Below, one piece after another: positions 1 through 10,562 of a stretch of DNA of 64,000 nucleotides; the first letter of the stretch is position 1, and every line of letters begins with the position of its first letter. Origin of the DNA: Bifidobacterium ruminantium DSM 6489 (GTDB taxonomy: Bacteria; Actinomycetota; Actinomycetes; Actinomycetales; Bifidobacteriaceae). Below the pieces are notes generated by a model that saw nothing but the letters and a program-made list of their open reading frames with translations, did no database searches and was not told the DNA's origin. The stretch covers positions 46,145-110,144 of the forward strand of contig NZ_JDTK01000008.1 in NCBI RefSeq assembly GCF_000770925.1. The letters run 5' to 3'. The translations under genes and the position numbers were made by a program.

Positions 1-2524
<2,524 letters not shown>

Positions 2525-2530
2525 TCGAAC

Positions 2531-2581
2531 GGGACGGCCGCGACGCATGACAAGCGCCGCGTCGCGGCCGTCCCCCCCCCC
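2531..2581 (+). other. rpoB-rpoC intergenic hairpin followed by a C10 run
   Basis: A perfect 16-bp inverted repeat (2531-2546 with 2559-2574, loop 2547-2558) sits seven bases after the rpoB stop and runs into ten consecutive C residues (2572-2581). There is no T-tract, so it is unlikely to be a full intrinsic terminator. An RNA processing, stability or partial attenuation role in the rpoBC transcript is inference. The homopolymer length should be treated with caution because such runs are prone to sequencing error. Confidence 0.6.
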
Positions 2582-2625
2582 GACAAACGTGATAAGCATT
2601 AAGAATCGATAGACAGGACAATAGA

Positions 2626-5600
2626 GTGCTGGACGTCAACGAATTTGACAAACTGAGGATCGGACTGGCCACCGCCGACGACATCCGTAACTGGAGCTAC
2701 GGCGAGGTCAAGAAGCCGGAAACCATCAACTACCGTACCCTGAAGCCGGAGAAGGATGGCCTGTTCGGCGAGCAGATCTTTGGACCTACCCGCGATTGGG
2801 AATGCGCCTGCGGCAAGTACAAGCGCGTGCGTTTCAAGGGCATCGTCTGCGAGCGCTGCGGCGTGGAAGTCACCAAGAGCCGTGTGCGTCGTGAGCGCAT
2901 GGGCCACATCGAGCTCGCCGCTCCGGTGACCCACATCTGGTTCTTCAAGGGTGTGCCTTCCCGTCTGGGCTACCTGCTGGACATCGCTCCGAAGGATCTG
3001 GAGAAGGTCATCTACTTCGCTGCCTACATGGTCACCAAGGTGGACGAGGAGCAGCGTCACCAGGATCTGCCGGATCTGCAGCAGGAGTTCGACAACGAAA
3101 TCGCCAACCTCGAGAAGCGTCGCAACGCCGAAATCGAGGATCGTGCCAAGAAGGTCGAAGCCGATCTGGCCGAGCTCGAGGCCGAAGGAGAGGCCAAGGG
3201 TTCCGCCCGCGCCAAGCTGCGTAACAGCGCCGAGCGAGAAATGGCCGCCATCCGTACCCGTTACGACGAGCAGATCCAGCGTCTGAGCGCTGTGTTCGAC
3301 CGCTTCAAGAACCTGAAGCCGGGCGATATGGAAGGCGACGTCGACCTGTGGCGTGAGATGGAGGATCGCTATGGCGATTACTTCGAAGGCTGCATGGGCG
3401 CCGAAGCTATCAAGAAGCGTCTGCAGGACTTCGACCTCGAGGCCGCGGCCAAGCAGCTGCGCGAGGAGATCGACACCGGCACCGGCCAGCGCAAGGCGCG
3501 CGCCCTGAAGCGTCTGAAGGTCGTCAACGCGTTCCTGACCACCGGCAACAAGCCGGAGGCCATGGTGCTCGACGTGATTCCGGTCATCCCGCCGGATCTG
3601 CGCCCGATGGTGCAGCTCGACGGTGGCCGCTTCGCCACCTCCGATCTGAACGACCTCTACCGTCGTGTGATCAACCGTAACAACCGTTTGAAGCGACTCA
3701 TCGAGCTGGGCGCTCCGGAGATCATGCTCAACAACGAGAAGCGCATGCTCCAGGAAGCTGTCGACTCCCTGTTCGACAACGGCCGTCGTGGCCGTCCGGT
3801 CACCGGCGCTTCCAACCGTCCGCTGAAGTCCCTGAGCGACATGCTCAAGGGCAAGCAGGGCCGTTTCCGTCAGAACCTGCTTGGTAAGCGTGTGGATTAC
3901 TCTGGCCGTTCCGTGATCGTGGTCGGTCCGTCCCTGCGCATGCACCAGTGCGGTCTGCCGAAGCCGATGGCGCTCGAGCTGTTCAAGCCGTTCGTCATCA
4001 AGCGCCTCGTGGATCAGGGCTTCGCGCAGAACATGAAGAGCGCCAAGCGTCTTGTGGATCGCGCCGATCCCGAAGTGTGGGGCGTGCTTGAAGAGGTCAT
4101 CTCCGAGCATCCGGTGCTTCTGAACCGTGCGCCTACGCTGCACCGTCTGGGCATCCAGGCCTTCGAGCCGATCCTGGTGGAAGGCAAGGCCATCCACCTG
4201 CCGCCGCTTGCCTGCGCCGCGTTCAACGCCGACTTCGATGGCGATCAGATGGCAGTCCATCTGCCGCTGTCTGCCGAAGCCCAGGCCGAGGCCCGTTCCC
4301 TGATGATGGCTTCCGACAACATCCTGAAGCCGGCCGATGGCCACACCGTGACCATGCCGTCCCAGGACATGATCCTCGGTCTGTATTACCTGACCACCGT
4401 CACCGACGGAGCCAAGGGACAGGGACGTGTGTTCTCCTCGCTGGAAGAGGCCGAAATGGCCCTCGACAAGCATGAGATCGACATGCAGGCCAAGGTGCTC
4501 ATCCGTCTGCCGAAGGACTTCGTCCTGCCGAAGGATTGGGAGCCGGGCGAGGTCAAGGTCGTTGATCCGGAACCGGGTAGCCCAGACGTGGTCAAGGAGG
4601 AGCGTTTCCATGACGGCTCCATCCTGTTCGCCACTTCCTATGGTCGTATCCTGTTCAATGGCACGCTGCCGGTCGATTATCCGTTCGTCAACGAGCAGGC
4701 GCCGAAGAAGCGTCTGAGCAAGATCGTTGACGACATCGCGACCCGTTACTCCACCGCCCAGGTGGCCGCCACGCTGGACGCGCTGAAGGATCTGGGCTTC
4801 ACCCGCGCACCGTGGTCCGGTGTGTCCTTCGCGTTCTCCGACGTTATCCAGCCGCCGGAACTTGACGATTACATCGAGAAGTACGAAGGCGAAGCCGACA
4901 AGGTCAACGAGAACTACGAAATCGGTATGCTTACCGAAGAGGAACGCCGCCAGGAGCTGGTGGACCTCTGGACCAAGTGCACCAGCGAGGTCTCCGAGGC
5001 CGTCGAGAAGCACTTCGATTCCAAGAACAACCTGGCCATCATCGTGCAGTCCGGTGCACGAGGAAACATGATGCAGATCAACCAGATCGCAGGCATGCGA
5101 GGCCTGGTAGCAAACCCGAAGGGCGAGATCATTCCTCGACCGGTCAAGTCCAACTACCGCAAGGGTCTGTCCGTGCTGGAATACTTCATCTCCCAGCACG
5201 GCGCTCGTAAGGGTCTGGCCGATACCGCACTGCGTACCGCAGAGTCTGGTTACCTGACCCGTCGTCTGGTGGACGTCTCCCAGGACGTGATCGTGCGCGA
5301 GGAGGACTGCGGCACCAAGCGTGGTTTGGTCATGAAGGTCGGCGAACGCGATGCCGACGGCAACCTGCATCTGGTCAAGGCCGCCGACGGTGGTCCGTAC
5401 TCCCGTCTGCTCGCCTCCGATGTCATCGATCCCGCCGACGGCGAGACCGTGCTATACAAGGCCGGCGACGCCCTGTCCATGGACGTGCTCAATGATCTCG
5501 TCGCCCACGGCGTGGAAGAGGTCAAGGCCCGTTCCGTGCTAACCTGCGAATCCAAGCGTGGCGTGTGCGCCAAGTGCTACGGCTGGTCCCTGGCCACCAA

Positions 5601-6642
5601 CAAGCTGGTGGACGTCGGCGAGGCCGTCGGTATCGTGGCCGCTCAGTCCATCGGCGAGCCTGGTACCCAGCTGACGCTTCGTTCCTTCCACTCCGGTGGC
5701 GTCGCATCGGCTTCTGATATCACCCAGGGTCTTCCTCGTGTCACCGAGCTTTTCGAAGCCCGTACCCCGAAGGGCGAGGCCCAGATCACCGAGTTCCCGG
5801 GCGTGGTCAAGGTGGAGGACACCGAGCGTGGCCGCCAGGTGACCTTGACGCCGGACGACAGCTCCATCGAGCCGATCGTCTACACGGTGACCCGTCGTGC
5901 GCCGATGCTTGTCAAGGATGGCGAGCACGTCGAAGCCGGCACCCAGCTGACCGAAGGTTCCGTCGATCCGAAGAAGATCCTGCGTATCCTCGGCCCGCGC
6001 GCCGCGCAGGTCAACATCGTGGAAGGCGTGCACACCGTGTACCGCTCCCAGGGTGTGGATATCCACGACAAGCACATCGAGGTCATCGTGCACCAGATGC
6101 TGCGTCGTATCACCGTGATCGATTCCGGTGACACCGCCCTGCTTCCGGGCGAGCTCGTGGATCAGGCACGCTTCAAGGCCGCCAACATGGAGGCCGTGAA
6201 GAACGGTGGCAAGCCCGCCGCCGGCCGTCCGGAGCTGCTGGGCATCACCAAGGCCTCCCTGGCTACCGATTCCTGGCTGTCCGCCGCATCCTTCCAGGAG
6301 ACCACCCGCGTGCTCACCGAAGCCGCCCTGAACCAGAAGGTCGATGACCTGAAGGGTCTCAAGGAGAACGTCATCATCGGTAAGCTCATCCCGGCAGGTA
6401 CCGGCCTTGCCCGTTACCGCAACGCCACGGTGGAGCCCGACAAGGCCATCCGCGACACCATCTACCCGAACTTCGGTCTGGGTGGGGAAGGCGCCGACAC
6501 CTCCTTCGGCGATGCCGATTTGTCCGATGTGGACTTCTCCAACATCGATTTCGGCGATCTGAAGCTCGGCGACGACTTCAATCCGGATGACTTCCTGAAC
6601 GATAACGGTGGTCAGATGGATCTGGGCGACACCACCGTGTGA
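2626..6642 (+). CDS. rpoC: RNA polymerase beta-prime subunit
   Basis: Full-length 1338-residue beta-prime subunit, a normal length for actinobacteria. The N-terminal zinc ribbon has Cys60, Cys62, Cys75 and Cys78. The catalytic magnesium loop NADFDGDQ has Asp536, Asp538 and Asp540. The second zinc site is Cys895, Cys974, Cys981 and Cys984. The C-terminal tail beyond about residue 1280 is acidic and Asp-rich. The start is GTG: the sequence [14 protein letters not shown] matches the conserved actinobacterial N-terminus, and a purine-rich stretch (agacaggacaatagag) precedes it. It is co-transcribed with rpoB and followed by a strong hairpin. Confidence 0.98.
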   Translation: MLDVNEFDKLRIGLATADDIRNWSYGEVKKPETINYRTLKPEKDGLFGEQIFGPTRDWECACGKYKRVRFKGIVCERCGVEVTKSRVRRERMGHIELAAPVTHIWFFKGVPSRLGYLLDIAPKDLEKVIYFAAYMVTKVDEEQRHQDLPDLQQEFDNEIANLEKRRNAEIEDRAKKVEADLAELEAEGEAKGSARAKLRNSAEREMAAIRTRYDEQIQRLSAVFDRFKNLKPGDMEGDVDLWREMEDRYGDYFEGCMGAEAIKKRLQDFDLEAAAKQLREEIDTGTGQRKARALKRLKVVNAFLTTGNKPEAMVLDVIPVIPPDLRPMVQLDGGRFATSDLNDLYRRVINRNNRLKRLIELGAPEIMLNNEKRMLQEAVDSLFDNGRRGRPVTGASNRPLKSLSDMLKGKQGRFRQNLLGKRVDYSGRSVIVVGPSLRMHQCGLPKPMALELFKPFVIKRLVDQGFAQNMKSAKRLVDRADPEVWGVLEEVISEHPVLLNRAPTLHRLGIQAFEPILVEGKAIHLPPLACAAFNADFDGDQMAVHLPLSAEAQAEARSLMMASDNILKPADGHTVTMPSQDMILGLYYLTTVTDGAKGQGRVFSSLEEAEMALDKHEIDMQAKVLIRLPKDFVLPKDWEPGEVKVVDPEPGSPDVVKEERFHDGSILFATSYGRILFNGTLPVDYPFVNEQAPKKRLSKIVDDIATRYSTAQVAATLDALKDLGFTRAPWSGVSFAFSDVIQPPELDDYIEKYEGEADKVNENYEIGMLTEEERRQELVDLWTKCTSEVSEAVEKHFDSKNNLAIIVQSGARGNMMQINQIAGMRGLVANPKGEIIPRPVKSNYRKGLSVLEYFISQHGARKGLADTALRTAESGYLTRRLVDVSQDVIVREEDCGTKRGLVMKVGERDADGNLHLVKAADGGPYSRLLASDVIDPADGETVLYKAGDALSMDVLNDLVAHGVEEVKARSVLTCESKRGVCAKCYGWSLATNKLVDVGEAVGIVAAQSIGEPGTQLTLRSFHSGGVASASDITQGLPRVTELFEARTPKGEAQITEFPGVVKVEDTERGRQVTLTPDDSSIEPIVYTVTRRAPMLVKDGEHVEAGTQLTEGSVDPKKILRILGPRAAQVNIVEGVHTVYRSQGVDIHDKHIEVIVHQMLRRITVIDSGDTALLPGELVDQARFKAANMEAVKNGGKPAAGRPELLGITKASLATDSWLSAASFQETTRVLTEAALNQKVDDLKGLKENVIIGKLIPAGTGLARYRNATVEPDKAIRDTIYPNFGLGGEGADTSFGDADLSDVDFSNIDFGDLKLGDDFNPDDFLNDNGGQMDLGDTTV

Positions 6643-6682
6643 CGCCGACCGCGCGATAGTCGAAAGACGAATCGTCCTACAT

Positions 6683-6730
6683 GACGAGGGGGCGGAACCG
6701 ACCGATACTGGTCGGTTCCGCCCCCTCGTC
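6683..6730 (+). terminator. Long perfect hairpin after rpoC
   Basis: A perfect 21-bp stem (6683-6703 with 6710-6730) encloses a 6-base loop, 40 bases after the rpoC stop. Only a short T-rich stretch follows, but the stem is very GC-rich. Its position makes it the likely end of the rpoBC transcript. Confidence 0.8.
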
Positions 6731-6805
6731 GTATTTGCTGCGGAAACACGACGAGATGCGCAATGGGGATACTTTAATGGGGATCTAAAGCGGATATTGC
6801 GGATA

Positions 6806-6840
6806 TAAAAAAACGGGAGCCGACCTGTCGATCGACTCCC
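6806..6840 (-). terminator. Intrinsic terminator of the Q/P-rich membrane protein gene
   Basis: Read on the minus strand, GGGAG...CTCCC arms (6815-6840, 9-bp stem with one mismatch) are followed directly by a run of seven T residues (6807-6813 region). It lies 31 bases after the stop of the minus-strand gene ending at 6872. Confidence 0.8.
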
Positions 6841-6871
6841 TGAATCGCAGCAATCGAAATGCTGCCTGGAA

Positions 6872-8104
6872 TCACTTGATCTTTTCTGAAAGCGTTTCGT
6901 CCAAGGACGTGAGCGCCTTGGACAGGTCGGCGTCGTTCGCCTCCTGCTCCAAGGTGTTTGTATCCAGCGACTTGATGTCGTCAAGCTCGGTCAAATCATT
7001 GCTGAGCTGACGGAATTTCTTGTATTTGCTGGAGCCATACTCAAGATTGCTGACGTCGAGTTCGACTATCTCATCGACGATGTCCTTCGCGTCCTCCGCG
7101 TGATTCCTCATCGATTTGCCGTAATCGGCATACGATTTGATGGACGATTGGGCCAGGTCGCCGGCCGCCGTGGAGCATTCTCCGAGCATCTTGGAATACT
7201 CGCGGTAGTACGAGGACATGTCGGAGTAATCGAAATCAGGAAGTTTCGTGCATGTCTGGGCCATTTTCATGTACACGGGGAGGGTCTGCGTCAGCCCGCC
7301 GACGTACTTCTCGTATTTCGCGTAGCTTTGCGTGTAGAGCTGGTATTTCTCGTTGACGTCCTTGTCCTTTTTCACCGCCTTCAGCGCGGCGAGCCCATCA
7401 CTGTCCTGCTTGAAGGTGTTCAGCTTCTTTTGGACCTTCCTGTAGGTGTATGCGGAATCGTTATCTTCCGAATACAGTGCCGAGCTCAGTTCCTCGTTGA
7501 TGGCGTTGTAGCTTTTCTCCAGCGCCTCCACTTGGGATTGGGCTTCCTTGTAGTCGGAACGGCTCACATGGTTCGTGACGAACAGCACCGCCACCAACGC
7601 GATGACGACGACCGCGGCCACCGCTCCGATGATGATGACGGGCATCGGCGGTTTCTTGGATGCCGCGCCAGGCTGCTGGAGAGGCGGGTTTCCAGGCATC
7701 GGCGGACGTTGCCCGTATGATTGCGGCTGTCCGTACCGGGGTGATTGCGGTGACTGGGATGGCTGGGGCATCGGCTGGGGCTGCTGGGATATTGGTTGCG
7801 GCTGCCCATACGGTTGCATTGGTTGCGGCTGCCCATATTGGGTAGGCTGAGACATTTGCGGCTGCTGCCCGTATTGCGGAATCGGTTGTCCATATCGCTG
7901 TGTTTGCTGCGATTGCGGCGGCTGGGGTATTGGCTGTTGCGGCTGTCCATATTGCGTACCAGGCTGTGCACCATACTGCGTTGGCTGAGGCATCGGTGCC
8001 TGCTGCCCGTACTGGGGAGCTGGTTGTTGTTGACCGTGGTTCGGCGTCGGCGCCTGCGGAGACTGGCCGTACTGCGGCTGTCCGTAAGGGGTCTTATTGG
8101 CCAT
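6872..8104 (-). CDS. Gln/Pro-rich single-pass membrane protein of unknown function
   Basis: A 410-residue protein with no enzymatic domain that I recognise. Residues 1-150 are low complexity, with repeated PQYGQ/QPTQYGQ-type units rich in Gln, Pro, Gly and Tyr. A single transmembrane helix follows at about 155-177 (PVIIIGAVAAVVVIALVAVL). The remaining roughly 230 residues are charged, Lys/Glu/Tyr-rich and probably helical, and are predicted to be extracellular. The start at 8104 is chosen because AGGA lies six bases upstream and the protein then opens with MANKTPYGQ; the frame continues a little further upstream without a ribosome site. The topology (disordered cytoplasmic tail, helix, ectodomain) resembles other proteins of this block. 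Function unknown. Confidence 0.8.
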   Translation of the reverse strand: MANKTPYGQPQYGQSPQAPTPNHGQQQPAPQYGQQAPMPQPTQYGAQPGTQYGQPQQPIPQPPQSQQTQRYGQPIPQYGQQPQMSQPTQYGQPQPMQPYGQPQPISQQPQPMPQPSQSPQSPRYGQPQSYGQRPPMPGNPPLQQPGAASKKPPMPVIIIGAVAAVVVIALVAVLFVTNHVSRSDYKEAQSQVEALEKSYNAINEELSSALYSEDNDSAYTYRKVQKKLNTFKQDSDGLAALKAVKKDKDVNEKYQLYTQSYAKYEKYVGGLTQTLPVYMKMAQTCTKLPDFDYSDMSSYYREYSKMLGECSTAAGDLAQSSIKSYADYGKSMRNHAEDAKDIVDEIVELDVSNLEYGSSKYKKFRQLSNDLTELDDIKSLDTNTLEQEANDADLSKALTSLDETLSEKIK

Positions 8105-8285
8105 AGGATATCCTTGTCCTGCCTTCTTCTTTTGGGGTTGAATTCGCGAATGCGGAAAACAATGAATCGGCATTTCGTCGCTATTCTCGTCGCTATTGAC
8201 GATGTCCAGATTAGCGACATGCTTCGGGAAAGGCCCTAGCCGTATTACAGGGTGGATATGTCGTCATGAATATCACGGAAATCTT

Positions 8286-8291
8286 TACAAT
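8286..8291 (+). promoter_or_regulatory. Candidate -10 element of a leaderless FHA transcript
   Basis: TACAAT ends six bases before the ATG of the FHA gene. The intervening AGGGGT is too close to the ATG to be an effective ribosome site. Transcription would then begin at or next to the start codon, as is common for leaderless mRNAs in actinobacteria. No convincing -35 box was seen. Confidence 0.4.
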
Positions 8292-8297
8292 AGGGGT

Positions 8298-8903
8298 ATG
8301 AGTTTTCTACCTTATCCGCCGCCACCCGAACCGGGATGGTACGACGATGATGCCACAGTGATGTCTCAACCCGCATCTGAGCCGTCCCTTGGCGCAGATG
8401 ATTCCGCAGCCGTGACGCAGTCGCAATCCGCGGCACTGGAAACGTCTACGCCTCAGGAAGCGCCTGTGGTGCAGAATGAAGCGGCACAGAACGCTTCTGA
8501 CCTGCGGAATGACGATGAGGAGATGGACTGGGACGGCACGGTGCTGTCCTCCGCGTTCACCATGAAGCAGCCCAAGCGCGAGTACGTGCTGGACAACGAG
8601 CAGACCGGTCAGCAGGTGGTCGTGGACAGGAGCGTGCTGTTGGGACGCAAGCCTTCCGCGGATGTGCCGGAAGGCGCCAAAGCTGTCAAATTGGAAGACC
8701 CGACGCGTACCATTTCCCGCAATCACGCGGCGATCAGCTTCGATCAGAACGGCACGCTGTGGATCGAGGACTACGGGTCGCTCAACGGCACGTACATCAT
8801 CCGCGACGATGTGGAGACCAAGGTGGAGCGTCAGCCGATGGAATTGGAGGCGCCGTGCACGGTGCGCATCGGCGACCAGTTCTTCACGTTCTCCGAACAG
8901 TAG
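8298..8903 (+). CDS. FHA-domain phosphothreonine-binding protein
   Basis: A 201-residue protein. The N-terminal half is acidic and disordered, opening with MSFLPYPPPPEPGW. The C-terminal half is a forkhead-associated domain with the hallmark residues: GRKPS at about 117, SRNHA, then DYGSLNGTY. FHA domains bind phosphothreonine peptides, so this is a plausible reader for the Ser/Thr kinase encoded at 21.8-23.2 kb. Just before the FHA domain is an acidic segment ending in DWDGTVLSS with Thr81. A near-identical segment (DLEGTVLST) occurs in the neighbouring MoxR ATPase. This resembles the GarA/OdhI arrangement, where a phosphorylated N-terminal Thr motif controls the FHA domain. The start is the ATG just after a -10-like box; an upstream extension of the frame has no ribosome site. 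Confidence 0.9.
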   Translation: MSFLPYPPPPEPGWYDDDATVMSQPASEPSLGADDSAAVTQSQSAALETSTPQEAPVVQNEAAQNASDLRNDDEEMDWDGTVLSSAFTMKQPKREYVLDNEQTGQQVVVDRSVLLGRKPSADVPEGAKAVKLEDPTRTISRNHAAISFDQNGTLWIEDYGSLNGTYIIRDDVETKVERQPMELEAPCTVRIGDQFFTFSEQ

Positions 8904-8929
8904 TGTTGTTCGAGCGCGAGTAATACGAA

Positions 8930-8968
8930 GCGGGCTGCAGTGGGATTTCCACTACAGCCCGCTTTTTC
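8930..8968. terminator. Bidirectional terminator between FHA and LRV genes
   Basis: A 15-bp stem with one mismatch (8930-8944 with about 8949-8963) is followed on the plus strand by TTTTT. It separates the plus-strand FHA gene from the convergent minus-strand LRV gene. Confidence 0.85.
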
Positions 8969-8993
8969 CATATCCAAAAGGAATGGCGGAACG

Positions 8994-9656
8994 CTACTGA
9001 CGCAGGCGGATGGCCGCGTTGACGGCCGAATCATTCAGCTGTCCAAGCCAGGCGAGCAATTCCGGATAGATGTTCGGATTGCGGGCAAGGCATGGACGCA
9101 GCTCCGGTGTCTCACTGGCGATGCGCGCCATCAGCATCTGATCCGTGGTGGTCAAGGCGAGCTCCGCAGTGAATCCGGCCTGTTCTGCCGGGACCCCCTG
9201 CGGCGCGACGTATTGCTGCTGGACATTCTGCTGCTGGACGGCGGAATAGTCGGCCACCTCGGACAGGTTCTCGGGATTCGTGTATGGATCGATGTATTCA
9301 GTCGAGACATCATTGGACGCTGAAAGATCCGCGCTTTGCACGTACTGCTGCTGAGCGACGGGCTGCTGGGCTGCGACAGGCTGCTGAGCAACGGCCTGCT
9401 GCTGTGCGACAGCATCGGCTTCCTCCTGCGGTTGAACGCCTTCCTGAGGAACCGGCCAGCCCATCGCCACAAGCTGCTGGCGGGCGCGTTCGTCGCCGAA
9501 TTCGGCGACCCAACGTTTCAGTCCCGGGTATGCGCGCGGATTGGCGACGACGTTCGCGCCGAACTCCGGATTCTCATAAGCGATCTTGGCTAGGAGCACG
9601 GGATCCGCGTTCGGATCCTGCACGGCCGCCACCGCGGCATCGAAATCGATCATCAT
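8994..9656 (-). CDS. Variant leucine-rich-repeat (LRV) protein with Gln-rich linker
   Basis: A 220-residue protein built of two similar helical modules. Module one is residues about 8-66 (ADPVLLAKIAYENPEF ... PRAYPGLKRWVAEFGD). Module two is residues about 165-220 (TTDQMLMARIASETPEL ... PNIYPELLAWLGQ). Both share the pattern LLA(K/R)IA-x2-(N/T)PE ... (A/I)YP-x-L. They are joined by a linker of Gln/Val/Ala repeats (QQAVAQQPVAAQQ-like). The pattern matches the LRV protein-interaction family seen in actinobacterial envelope clusters. Two ATGs are adjacent; AAGGAG is 3 bases from the first and 6 from the second, so translation may begin at 9653. It lies 45 bases downstream of the phosphatase on the same strand and is probably the last gene of that operon. 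Confidence 0.75.
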   Translation of the reverse strand: MMIDFDAAVAAVQDPNADPVLLAKIAYENPEFGANVVANPRAYPGLKRWVAEFGDERARQQLVAMGWPVPQEGVQPQEEADAVAQQQAVAQQPVAAQQPVAQQQYVQSADLSASNDVSTEYIDPYTNPENLSEVADYSAVQQQNVQQQYVAPQGVPAEQAGFTAELALTTTDQMLMARIASETPELRPCLARNPNIYPELLAWLGQLNDSAVNAAIRLRQ

Positions 9657-9701
9657 ATTCTCCTTGTTCTCGTGGCTTTTTCTTAATCCTATTGAACGAT
9701 C

Positions 9702-10562
9702 TTATTGAACGACCCGCAATGTTTGCAGCGTTCTATCCAACATGTCGTTGATGTCCTCGTCATCGCTGATTTTGCTGACGGTCCAGTCGTTTCCGGTAGG
9801 GACGTCGGCGTGGAGATCAACCACGATGACGGTGACGTTGTCGTTGCCGCCGGCGTCCAGCGCGGCGCGCACCAGCATGTCCGCGGCCATCTGCGGATCG
9901 GCGTACGCGGCCGCGATGCCGGCGAGCTGTTCGCGGCTGATCTGCGCGTGCAGTCCGTCGGAGCAGATGATGAATCGACCGTCGGCACATGCGGCGTACC
10001 AATCCGGTCTGATACCGGCGGGAGCGCCGATACATTGCGTGATGATGTTGCGCGGAATGCATCGGCTTGCCTCGTCGGGCGTCATCTCGCCCGAATCGAT
10101 GGCGTTCTGCCGTTCCGAATGGTCGCGGGTGATGCAGGTCAGCGAATCCGCCATCCAAGCGCCGTTCTCGTCGGCGCGCATATGGTAGGTGCGCGAATCG
10201 CCCACGTTGACGATGTAGCAACGTTCGTCGGGGGAGACGGTTCCATCCTCGAATCGCATCGGCAGCAGTACGCCGCTGATCGTGGTTCCGGCCACGCCTC
10301 CGAGTTCCTCGCCCAGCCGCAGCACGTCCTGTTGCGCGAGAAGCAGCGTGTCGTCAAGCATGTCGAGATCGCGCGTCGGCTGGTCGGCAAGCCGCGCGAA
10401 CCGTTCGGCGACGGTGGAACTCGCTTGTTTGCCGCCTTTGCCGCCACCCATGCCATCGCACACCACGTACACGCCGTGACCGATGAAGGCGCTGTCCTGA
10501 TTGTCTTTCCGGCGCAATCCGATATCGCTGTTCAGACCGACCTCAATGCGTTCAAGGCTCAT
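9702..10562 (-). CDS. prpC: PPM/PP2C-family protein phosphatase (PrpC-like)
   Basis: A 286-residue cytoplasmic Ser/Thr phosphatase of the metal-dependent PP2C class. The metal-binding motifs are present in order: RRKDNQD near the N-terminus, VCDGMGGG, VGDSRTY, CSDGL and GGNDNVTVIVVD. It is expected to reverse phosphorylation by the kinase encoded upstream in the same operon. The start at 10562 is set by AAAGGA eight bases upstream and by an ATGA overlap with the stop of the transglutaminase-like gene, indicating translational coupling. The upstream reading frame belongs to that gene's 3' end. Confidence 0.93.
   Translation of the reverse strand: MSLERIEVGLNSDIGLRRKDNQDSAFIGHGVYVVCDGMGGGKGGKQASSTVAERFARLADQPTRDLDMLDDTLLLAQQDVLRLGEELGGVAGTTISGVLLPMRFEDGTVSPDERCYIVNVGDSRTYHMRADENGAWMADSLTCITRDHSERQNAIDSGEMTPDEASRCIPRNIITQCIGAPAGIRPDWYAACADGRFIICSDGLHAQISREQLAGIAAAYADPQMAADMLVRAALDAGGNDNVTVIVVDLHADVPTGNDWTVSKISDDEDINDMLDRTLQTLRVVQ

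Noticed and set aside
2599..5370. A 923-codon open frame on the minus strand across rpoC
   Set aside because: It is the antisense of a highly expressed GC-rich gene whose codon bias removes stops; its translation has no recognisable domain and rpoC is certain.
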